From NCBI GenBank assembly GCA_964430245.1, contig CAYSEW010000050.1, positions 1 to 7,891 on the forward strand: a stretch of 7,891 nt of DNA, in the 5' to 3' direction. The notes under the pieces were generated by a model that saw only the letters and a list, made by a program, of their open reading frames with translations, made no database searches and was not told the origin of the DNA. Of this stretch, positions 1 through 6,554 are shown piece after piece (within the stretch, counting starts at the first letter, position 1; each line of letters begins with the position of its first letter). The translations under genes were made by a program, and so were the position numbers. This DNA is from CAYSEW01 sp964430245. GTDB lineage: Bacteria > Bacteroidota > Bacteroidia > Flavobacteriales_D > Parvicellaceae.

Positions 1-111
1 GTAAATAGAATTTGAACGGTCTTTTGTTAAAATATAGATAGCCCATTTGTTGCAGAAAACACAATTGCCATCAAATAATACTATGTTTTGATTTATAGAA
101 ATAAAAATATA
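1..111. other. AT-rich left-edge spacer, no gene seen
   Basis: This stretch lies downstream of the leftward lipoprotein gene. I see no open frame with coding character, no RNA gene and no promoter with a proper TAnnTTTG element on either strand. A 6-bp inverted repeat (ATCAAA at 70-75, TTTGAT at 87-92) lies about 20 nt past the lipoprotein stop codon. It has no following U-tract in the leftward direction, so it is not a convincing terminator. Confidence 0.5.
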
Positions 112-486
112 TTAAAAAGGATCTTCTTCACTTAGATCAATGACAAAATGTTGTTCACCTTTCCTGCTTTCAATTACAGCATGTGCTCCACCTGAACGAA
201 TAGTGTCGTCAATAGCATGATTTACAAAAAAATAGTAATCACCTCTTTTTAAATCTTCAAAAACAGCCAATCCTTTTTGATCTGCAATTATTGAAGCATC
301 ACCTGTGGAAGATTCTCCAGGAAATGAGTTGCCTCCATAATTAACATAAACAGAAGATTCAGGGACGTTTGTGTTTCCGTTAATTACATGAACGTTAATA
401 TTTGCTTTTCCACCTGGTCCAGGTTGTTTAGAGCAAGATGTGATAGTAAATAAAATAGATAAGAAAAATAGAGAATTATGGAGCAT
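112..486 (-). CDS. Small predicted lipoprotein with a beta-sandwich-like domain
   Basis: This 124-residue protein starts with a short hydrophobic signal (residues 4-16) and a lipobox-like ITSC. Cys18 is therefore the probable lipidation site, followed by a flexible Gly/Pro linker (QPGPGGK). The rest looks like a small all-beta domain of the carboxypeptidase-regulatory or PEGA-like kind: an alternating hydrophobic strand INVHVI near 30-35, a SVYVNY strand near 45-50, and the turn GLAVFEDLKRGDYYFFV near 72-88, which resembles the usual 'G-x-a-x-F-x-x-L-x-x-G-x-Y' pattern. That assignment is by pattern only and I do not recognise a named family. No acidic export signal follows the Cys, so a periplasm-facing location is more likely than surface display (inference). 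The ATG lies inside the 3' end of the upstream propeller gene, with an 11-nt overlap, so the two are probably co-transcribed and perhaps translationally coupled. Function is unknown. Confidence 0.8.
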   Translation of the reverse strand: MLHNSLFFLSILFTITSCSKQPGPGGKANINVHVINGNTNVPESSVYVNYGGNSFPGESSTGDASIIADQKGLAVFEDLKRGDYYFFVNHAIDDTIRSGGAHAVIESRKGEQHFVIDLSEEDPF

Positions 487-2680
487 TACTTGTTTTTATA
501 ATTTGATAATTGAAGTTAGTGAAATTTGTTTCAATTTTCAAAATATATAAACCATTACTTAAGTCCTGAATTTTAATATTCTTTTTGTTAGCACCAAATT
601 TAACGAGTCTTCCAAATGTATCGTAGATTTTAAATTCAAAATTTGAATCTATGTCAATTGTAATAACATCTATTGAAGGATTTGGATAAATATTTATTTT
701 TTGAGGATTAGTTATTGGTTGTAAGCTAGTTAAGGTGTCGTTAGTCCCATAAAATAATGTGACTCCACCTCTTTCGTTACCAAGGATTAAGTCAGGAAGC
801 GTATCATTGTTTAAAAAGCCAATAGTTGGAGCAGCATTTGGACCGATATTTATATTGCTTACTAAAGTGTCTATATTATTGAAATTTCCAGTTAAATTAT
901 TTTCAATATCTCCATAATGGAAAATAGCTCCTTGTTCTGAACCTACAAATAAATGAAGCTCATTTTGCTGATCCCTAAAAAAATGAGGAATACTATTGCC
1001 AATATTTGTCCACCATTCACTAACGTCAACATTCCCGAAATTATCAGATTGAAATCTAAAAGAAAAATTAGAGGAAGTTCCGATGTTCTCATAATAATTT
1101 AAATTTCCATTTTCTTCACCTATAACAAGATCAAGATCATTGTCATTGTCAAGATCTATTAGTGACGGTTTAGCAGCATAGCCAACGTCAATTACATCTC
1201 CATCATGATTTTCTATTTGTGGATTTAATAAAATAAAATTCATAATTCCAGGGTCTGAAGATGTATTCATAAAATAATGAAGATATCCTGCGTGATCTCC
1301 TATTATCATATCTATATCATTGTCATTATCTAAATCACCAAAACATGGATATAGCCCTTTTTCAATATTTAATGAACTTAAGTTATGAAAATCATCAGTA
1401 ATTAAAATAAAAGAAGGTTCTGACGAAGAGCCAATGTTTTCAAAAAGCATGATTGAACTTATATAATGGTCATTTACAGAAAGATCAAATCTCCCAAAAT
1501 TAGCAACAAATAAATCTTGTAGTCCATCATTGTTGTAGTCAAATAATACAGGGAAAGCAGACTTTCCAGTTTCTATCATTTCCGATTGAAATTTATTTTT
1601 TGAAATTAAATTAAAAGAAGGGTTGTTGTCGGTTCCAAAGTTCTGATAGTACCATACACTTTCTTTGTTTTCAGTTTCATTGTCTGTATTAGGACTTACA
1701 ATGAGATCTTTTACGCCATCAAGATTGATGTCTTCATAAAAGGCCCCAGGAAATAAAAATAGATCAACAGGGACAGTATTAGAAGGGAATATTGTGTCCT
1801 GACTAACAAAAGAGGTGTTCATGTTAATTCCTGTATTGTCATTTTCTAAAGCTACAAGGTTGCTAAATGAAACATCACCAAGTATAACATCTTTTACATT
1901 ATCGTTATTAAGGTCAAGAGAAAGTACAGTTGAGCCTGAATGTTTTGGGTGGGTAGAGCTATGTGGGTTAGCTACATTTGAAGAGCAAGTGTCAAATAGA
2001 ATACATGTATTGGTATTAAATCCTGTTTCTATAAAATGACCCCAGCAAGCATTTTTCATTTCAAAATCTAGGCTGTCCCATCCATATCCTTTTTCTACTG
2101 AAAAGTTCTGATGATATTCAAGTCTCGATCCAATGACGCCAAAAGTTAATACGTCTAAATCTCCATCATCATCAATGTCATTAATGTCGGGAATATCAAC
2201 TTTACTAACATAAAGATTTGACATGTTCCCAAATTGAGATGAGTAAACATAAGGAGAGGTTACTTTATCAAAAGTATTAGTTCCGGAACTGCTTTTGTTT
2301 TTCCAAACACCTATACCTCCAGAAACATAAGAAAAAATATCTTTTTTGCCATCCAGATCATAGTCTCTTAAAAGCGCCCAATATTCTAAAGCTGGAAAAA
2401 TATTTTCGAATTCTGGTTGATAATCATATTCATTTCCATTGTTTATATAGGTGAGTATTTTATTTCCCGTTCTATCAAAAATAAATAGATCTTCATTTCC
2501 ATCATGATCGAGGTCTATAGTAGAAAATTGAGCAGAATTGATTCCTCCCGCCCAAGGAGATTTAAGGGGGCTTCCTTGTACTTCAACTGCTATACTGTCA
2601 ACTCTTTTAAAGAAAATATTCTGAGCTTCAATTATGGAGCTAAAACCTAAAAACAGTATAAATAAGTATAGACTTTTCAT
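476..2680 (-). CDS. Secreted FG-GAP/VCBS-repeat propeller protein with T9SS C-terminal sorting domain
   Basis: This 734-residue protein has a Sec signal peptide (MKSLYLFILFLGFSSIIEAQ, cleavage probably after Ala19 or Gln20). It then carries Asp/Asn-rich calcium-loop repeats of the FG-GAP/VCBS kind (D-x-[DN]-x-[DN]-G/N-x-x-D-hydrophobic), starting near residues 56, 106, 168, 256, 317, 381, 449 and 509. Two degenerate copies start near 568 (FRDQQNELHLFVG) and 622 (FLNNDTLPDLILG). The usual period of 60-68 residues suits blades of a beta-propeller. Residues 661-730 form a type A T9SS C-terminal domain: NIYPNPS near 663-669, a central KIYDTFGRLV and GLYILKI near 710-716. The protein should cross the inner membrane by Sec and the outer membrane by the T9SS, ending on the surface or released. 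A Cys/His-rich insert (about 209-248) separates repeats 3 and 4. Its ligand or function cannot be read from sequence. It heads a leftward two-gene unit with the lipoprotein. Confidence 0.9.
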   Translation of the reverse strand: MKSLYLFILFLGFSSIIEAQNIFFKRVDSIAVEVQGSPLKSPWAGGINSAQFSTIDLDHDGNEDLFIFDRTGNKILTYINNGNEYDYQPEFENIFPALEYWALLRDYDLDGKKDIFSYVSGGIGVWKNKSSSGTNTFDKVTSPYVYSSQFGNMSNLYVSKVDIPDINDIDDDGDLDVLTFGVIGSRLEYHQNFSVEKGYGWDSLDFEMKNACWGHFIETGFNTNTCILFDTCSSNVANPHSSTHPKHSGSTVLSLDLNNDNVKDVILGDVSFSNLVALENDNTGINMNTSFVSQDTIFPSNTVPVDLFLFPGAFYEDINLDGVKDLIVSPNTDNETENKESVWYYQNFGTDNNPSFNLISKNKFQSEMIETGKSAFPVLFDYNNDGLQDLFVANFGRFDLSVNDHYISSIMLFENIGSSSEPSFILITDDFHNLSSLNIEKGLYPCFGDLDNDNDIDMIIGDHAGYLHYFMNTSSDPGIMNFILLNPQIENHDGDVIDVGYAAKPSLIDLDNDNDLDLVIGEENGNLNYYENIGTSSNFSFRFQSDNFGNVDVSEWWTNIGNSIPHFFRDQQNELHLFVGSEQGAIFHYGDIENNLTGNFNNIDTLVSNINIGPNAAPTIGFLNNDTLPDLILGNERGGVTLFYGTNDTLTSLQPITNPQKINIYPNPSIDVITIDIDSNFEFKIYDTFGRLVKFGANKKNIKIQDLSNGLYILKIETNFTNFNYQIIKTSNAP
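1118..1336 (-). repeat. Two near-identical calcium-loop repeats exactly 180 nt apart
   Basis: Within the propeller gene, the segments 1118-1156 and 1298-1336 encode DLDNDNDLDLVIG and DLDNDNDIDMIIG. They match at about 29 of 39 nucleotides by hand count and are offset by exactly 60 codons. The flanking protein is also alike (ENGNLNYYENIGTSSN against HAGYLHYFMNTSSD). They look like the most recently duplicated pair of blades in the protein; the other repeats are more diverged. Confidence 0.7.
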
Positions 2681-2787
2681 TGATAATAAATTAACTGCTA
2701 AACTTCATTAAAGACGTAATATATAATATATAAGTTGTCTAAACAGTAGTAATATAAATGTCTAATTTACATGATGTTAAATTAATG

Positions 2788-2818
2788 TTGTTTATTAAGA
2801 GATGAAATTCTATATTTG
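2788..2818 (+). promoter_or_regulatory. Probable Bacteroidota-type housekeeping promoter of secDF
   Basis: A TTG at 2788-2790 is followed after 20 nt by TATATTTG at 2811-2818. This fits the known Bacteroidota primary sigma factor consensus TTG-N(17-23)-TAnnTTTG. Transcription would start near 2823-2826, giving a leader of roughly 25 nt. That leader is AT-rich, ends AAAAACTATATAA before the ATG and has no Shine-Dalgarno motif, as is usual in the phylum. The same spacer (2681-2848) should also hold the promoter of the leftward propeller gene. I found no good TAnnTTTG match on that strand, only an alternating AT block around 2718-2732. Confidence 0.75.
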
Positions 2819-2848
2819 CAGCCCTAAATTTTAATAAAAACTATATAA

Positions 2849-5800
2849 ATGCGAAATAGAAGCGCGATTTGGGTTTTTACAATCCTACTTACATTAGCTT
2901 GTTTATACCAGTTGTCTTTTTCATGGGTAACCATGGGAGTTGAAAATGATGCTTTAGCATATGGAAAAGCCAATTCAGACCAAACAATTAACAAATTCAT
3001 TAGTGATGCTGAGGATCATGGAATAGAACAATATCAATCATATATTAATCAAGCAGACATTCTTTCTGAAAAAGAAGTTAATGCAATATATGATTCTATT
3101 ATTGGTATAGGAAATAGCTCATTAAGCTTAGATGGAATTGATTCTACATTGTCTTTATTCAATGAAGATGGTCAGCCGAATTTATCAGCTAAAGAAGTTG
3201 TGATTGCTTATTATAAGCAACAAGTTAATTCAGGTCAGCATCAGTTAAATCAGGATACTATTTCTGTAGGAGGAAATAAATATTCATTATTTGTTGATAA
3301 TGGTGATCAAGATCCAGTAACAAGAGACGCTGTTGTTCTATATTATCAAAATCAATACAAGGATTCTGTTAAATACAAAGGCACTAGAGTTTTTATTGAT
3401 GGGGGAATATCAGAAATTGTAAAACAAAAAGTAATATCAGAAAATGAGCAGAATTACTTACAAGATCATTCTGATGACCCAACTTATCCATTATTAGGAA
3501 TTACTTATCAGAAATGTAAAAATCAACAATTAGGATTAGGGCTTGACCTACAAGGTGGTATGAGTGTTACTTTGGAAGTAGATATGCCAAAGCTAGTAGA
3601 TAATTTAGCTGGTAATCCTGCTGATACATTATTTAGGATAGCTTTAGATAAAGCTAAAAAAGACCTAAAGAAACAAGAAGGTAGTGCGGATTTTTTAGAA
3701 TTGTTTAACTCAAGAGTTGTTTCAGAACAACAAAACACTGGTTCTAAGTCCTTATATAGATTTTTCTGGAGAGAGAATAACACGCTTTTTAAAAAGAACA
3801 ACCCAGAACAGGTAAAAGAAAAACTAAAAGAATTAAGCATTGAAGCTGTTGATAAGACACAAAGAATTATTGAGTCAAGGATCAATAAATTTGGAGTTAG
3901 TCAACCAAATATTCAACGTCATCCAATTTCTGGAAGGTTACAAATTGAACTACCAGGAGCAAAAGATAAAAACAGGGTAAGAAAATTGTTGCAATCAACT
4001 GCAAGCTTAGAATTCTGGGATTGCTATCATAATAAAGAATGGATGGCTCTTTTTCAAGGTTTGGATAAAAAGATTTATGGAGAGAATAATGGGCTAAGTG
4101 GTAAAATATTCAATCAAAAATTTGCTTTGATGCATGATGGTTCAGATAGTCCATATATAGGATTGGTTGAAAAAGAGTCTGAGATGCAAATGGTTGATTC
4201 TATTCTGAACTCAGAATTAGCAGAAAAGACATTTAATTTTCAGGATGTTAAATTCTTATGGATGAATAAGAAGGATGATTATGACTGGAAAGGTAAAAAA
4301 ATAAATGGTTTTGCTTTATTGGCTATTGAAATTCCTGTGGATACAAAAGGAAAACCAAGATTAGATGGAGAGGATATTGAAAATGCTTCTCAGAGCTATG
4401 ATGATAAAAGTAATCCTTCTGTGATGTTGAGGTTTAAGCCTGATGCTGCAGATGATTGGGAGAATTGGACAGGTGAAAAAGTAGGTAAGATGATTTCCAT
4501 TGTAATGGATGACCTTATTTATTCAGCACCTTATATAAGATCAAAAATTGGTGGAGGAAATACAGAGATCAGTGGTGGATTTGAAACCATTGAGGAAGCT
4601 CAGGATCTAGCTAACATACTAAAAGCAGGTTCTTTGCCAGCACCAGCAATTATTGTTGATGAGGCTGTTGTAGGTCCCTCTTTAGGAGAAGAGAATATTC
4701 AGTCGGGTCTATGGTCATTTGTATTTGCTTTCATATTGGTTCTTATTTATATGATCTTCTATTATAACCGAGCTGGTTTGGTAGCCAATGTAGCTTTGAT
4801 TGCCAATATTTTCTTTATAATAGGAACGCTTGCTTCTTTAGGTGCTGCATTAACCCTACCTGGAATTGCTGGTTTGGTATTAACAATAGGTATGTCTGTA
4901 GATGCAAATGTGCTTATTTATGAAAGAATAAAAGAAGAGTTAAGAAAAGGAAAAGGAATAAAATTAGCTGTACAAGATGGATATAAACATGCTTATTCCG
5001 CAATTGTAGATGCAAATATCACCTCTTTATTAACAGCAATTGTACTTGCTTATTTTGGTTCTGGTCCAATTCAAGGGTTTGCTACTACTTTAATAATAGG
5101 TGTTTTTACTTCTTTGTTTAGTGCAATTTTTATTACTAGATTGATTTTTTCTCATATGCTTGATAAGAAATGGAATGTGTCTTTTTCCAACAACATGACT
5201 GAAAAGCTTTTTACAAATAACACGATACAATTCTTAAACAAAAGAAAATTATTTTATGCTTTTTCTACATTAGTTGTTATAGCTGGTGTGTCTTCTCTTT
5301 TCATGAGAGGATTAGATGGAGGAGTTGAATTTACGGGAGGAAGGACTTACAGGGTTGAATTTTCTGAAGCACCTAACAAGGAAGAGATAAGAAAAGCCAT
5401 TGCAGAAAGATCAAAGACTTTTGATGCTGATAGCGTAAAAATTGTTCCTGAAGTCAAAACTGTTGATAACGCATATACTTTAGAGATTACTACAAAATAT
5501 TTGTATGATTATACTGGTGAAAATGCTATTTATAAAGTAGACAGTGTAATTAAAAAAGCATTTCATGACCTTGGCTATTTTAATAATGGCCCTATTGATG
5601 ATATTGATGCTTGGGAAAGTAAATGCGATGAAGATAAATGTGCTTCTTTCTTAATTAAAACTCAAAGAAGTGTAGATAGTCAGATATCTAGTGAATTAGT
5701 ATTCGGTTCTATTTTAGCCATAGTAATATCGTTGCTTATTATTTTCATGTACATAGCTTTTAGATTTAAAAAATGGCAATTCGGATTAGGAGCATTAGTA

Positions 5801-6229
5801 GCTATGTTCCATGATGTGCTTGTTGTGTTAGGATTATTCTCTTTGTTGTATAACATTGTTCCATTCTCTATGGAGATAGACCAAGCTTTTATTGCAGCAA
5901 TTTTAACAGTAGTAGGATATTCTATTAACGATACTGTTGTTGTTTTTGATAGAATCAGGGAATACACGATGCTTCACAAAAGAGGAGATCAAAATGAAGT
6001 GGTAAATAAAGCACTTAACAGCACATTGTCCAGGACATTGAATACATCTTTAAGTACATTTCTTGTGTTGTTAACCATCTTTATTTTTGGTGGAGAGTCA
6101 ATTCGTGGATTCTCATTTGCTTTAATGGTAGGTGTTGTTGTTGGTACTTATTCTTCAGTTTGTATAGCGACTCCATCTGTTATTGATTTAACAAAATCAA
6201 TTATGGGCGCTCCTAAAAAGGAGAAATAG
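2849..6229 (+). CDS. secDF: Fused protein translocase subunit SecDF
   Basis: SecDF is an RND-type inner-membrane protein that uses the proton gradient to pull Sec cargo into the periplasm. This 1126-residue protein is a natural SecD-SecF fusion. Segments in order: TM1 (about 7-25); a periplasmic region with the SecD signature LGLGLDLQGG at 228-237 and P1 to about 610; TM2-TM6 (about 618-768) with GMSVDANVLIYERIKEE, where Asp685 is the likely proton-relay residue; the SecF half with TM7 (about 800-817), GGVEFTGGR at 823-831 and a second periplasmic domain; then TM8-TM12 (about 948-1110) with GYSINDTVVVFDRIRE (Asp1028, Asp1034, Arg1035) and SRTLNTS (Arg1062). All the expected relay motifs of both halves are present, so it should be functional. 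It is longer than the roughly 1000 residues I recall for flavobacterial SecDF. The excess lies in residues 26-225, between TM1 and the SecD signature. A CysX4Cys pair (926/931) lies in the SecF periplasmic domain. Confidence 0.97.
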   Translation: MRNRSAIWVFTILLTLACLYQLSFSWVTMGVENDALAYGKANSDQTINKFISDAEDHGIEQYQSYINQADILSEKEVNAIYDSIIGIGNSSLSLDGIDSTLSLFNEDGQPNLSAKEVVIAYYKQQVNSGQHQLNQDTISVGGNKYSLFVDNGDQDPVTRDAVVLYYQNQYKDSVKYKGTRVFIDGGISEIVKQKVISENEQNYLQDHSDDPTYPLLGITYQKCKNQQLGLGLDLQGGMSVTLEVDMPKLVDNLAGNPADTLFRIALDKAKKDLKKQEGSADFLELFNSRVVSEQQNTGSKSLYRFFWRENNTLFKKNNPEQVKEKLKELSIEAVDKTQRIIESRINKFGVSQPNIQRHPISGRLQIELPGAKDKNRVRKLLQSTASLEFWDCYHNKEWMALFQGLDKKIYGENNGLSGKIFNQKFALMHDGSDSPYIGLVEKESEMQMVDSILNSELAEKTFNFQDVKFLWMNKKDDYDWKGKKINGFALLAIEIPVDTKGKPRLDGEDIENASQSYDDKSNPSVMLRFKPDAADDWENWTGEKVGKMISIVMDDLIYSAPYIRSKIGGGNTEISGGFETIEEAQDLANILKAGSLPAPAIIVDEAVVGPSLGEENIQSGLWSFVFAFILVLIYMIFYYNRAGLVANVALIANIFFIIGTLASLGAALTLPGIAGLVLTIGMSVDANVLIYERIKEELRKGKGIKLAVQDGYKHAYSAIVDANITSLLTAIVLAYFGSGPIQGFATTLIIGVFTSLFSAIFITRLIFSHMLDKKWNVSFSNNMTEKLFTNNTIQFLNKRKLFYAFSTLVVIAGVSSLFMRGLDGGVEFTGGRTYRVEFSEAPNKEEIRKAIAERSKTFDADSVKIVPEVKTVDNAYTLEITTKYLYDYTGENAIYKVDSVIKKAFHDLGYFNNGPIDDIDAWESKCDEDKCASFLIKTQRSVDSQISSELVFGSILAIVISLLIIFMYIAFRFKKWQFGLGALVAMFHDVLVVLGLFSLLYNIVPFSMEIDQAFIAAILTVVGYSINDTVVVFDRIREYTMLHKRGDQNEVVNKALNSTLSRTLNTSLSTFLVLLTIFIFGGESIRGFSFALMVGVVVGTYSSVCIATPSVIDLTKSIMGAPKKEK

Positions 6230-6237
6230 TGATATTG

Positions 6238-6263
6238 CCAAAAGTACTTTGTAGCTTTTTTGG
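6238..6263 (+). terminator. Possible weak terminator hairpin after secDF
   Basis: Nine nt after the secDF stop, CCAAAAGTAC can pair with GTA(g)CTTTT(tt)GG around a TTT loop, with a G bulge and a two-U bulge. The stem is AU-rich. The next clear U-tract (6277-6285) comes only after 13 further nt, so it is not a textbook intrinsic terminator. The gap also contains the direct repeat TAGCTTTTTT (6252-6261 and 6274-6283). Some read-through into tatA is likely. Confidence 0.35.
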
Positions 6264-6292
6264 TTAAACGACTTAGCTTTTTTTTACATTTG
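6260..6292 (+). promoter_or_regulatory. Probable promoter of tatA, very close to the start codon
   Basis: TACATTTG at 6285-6292 exactly fits the TAnnTTTG element, and TTG at 6260-6262 lies 22 nt upstream, within the normal 17-23 range. Initiation 5-8 nt past the element would fall at 6297-6300, on or just before the A of the tatA ATG at 6300. The resulting leader would be 0-3 nt, unlike those of secDF and the glutamine synthetase. Confidence 0.6.
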
Positions 6293-6299
6293 TTTTTCT

Positions 6300-6554
6300 A
6301 TGAATACTTTTCTCTTATTAGATGGTGTAAGTGGAGGTGAACTTATTTTTGTGTTCATTTTTATTTTATTGTTTTTTGGTTCAAAGAGCATCCCGAGAAT
6401 AGCACGTAATTTAGGTAGAGGTTTCCGATATGTAAAAGATGCAACTCAAGAAATTCAGAATGACATTAGAAATTCTGCCAATGATTTTAATGAAGATTTA
6501 GAGTCAGAAGATCATGAATCCTCTGACAGTAATAAAAAGAAGTTAGAAAAGTAA
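6300..6554 (+). CDS. tatA: Twin-arginine translocase subunit TatA/TatB-type
   Basis: TatA forms the oligomeric membrane component that lets the Tat system move folded proteins across the inner membrane. This 84-residue protein has the full family layout: a short periplasmic N-terminus, GGELIFVFIFILLFFG as a single transmembrane helix (about 12-27, with a polar Glu14 near its start), the invariant FG hinge at 26-27, a basic amphipathic helix (SKSIPRIARNLGRGFRYVKDATQ, about 28-50), and a charged, probably disordered tail (51-84). It is closer to TatA than TatB in length, though the Glu in the helix leaves some doubt. There is no other in-frame Met before the membrane helix, so the ATG at 6300 is the only credible start. 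The preceding bases are T-rich and give no ribosome-binding signal. It follows secDF by 70 nt with its own promoter and is joined to the next gene by TAATG. No tatC is in the window. Confidence 0.92.
   Translation: MNTFLLLDGVSGGELIFVFIFILLFFGSKSIPRIARNLGRGFRYVKDATQEIQNDIRNSANDFNEDLESEDHESSDSNKKKLEK

Noticed and set aside
70..92. Inverted repeat ATCAAA/TTTGAT as terminator of the leftward operon
   Set aside because: The stem has only 6 AU-rich pairs and no U-tract follows it in the direction of transcription.
1815..2039. Open frame of 74 codons on the plus strand inside the propeller gene
   Set aside because: It is antisense to a well-supported gene whose repeats and Cys motifs run straight through it. 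Its product is low-complexity, resembles no family and has no promoter or leader.
2716..2733. Alternating AT block as a leftward promoter or protein-binding palindrome
   Set aside because: It is not a perfect palindrome and contains no TAnnTTTG element in the leftward direction. It is ordinary for an AT-rich intergenic region.
3523..3885. Open frame of 120 codons on the minus strand inside secDF
   Set aside because: It is a shadow of the conserved SecD region that includes part of the signature motif. Its Ser/Leu/Phe-rich translation is typical of antisense reading of AT-rich coding DNA.
5680..5967. Open frame of 95 codons on the minus strand over the SecF membrane segments
   Set aside because: It is antisense to the conserved SecF helices and has no independent support.
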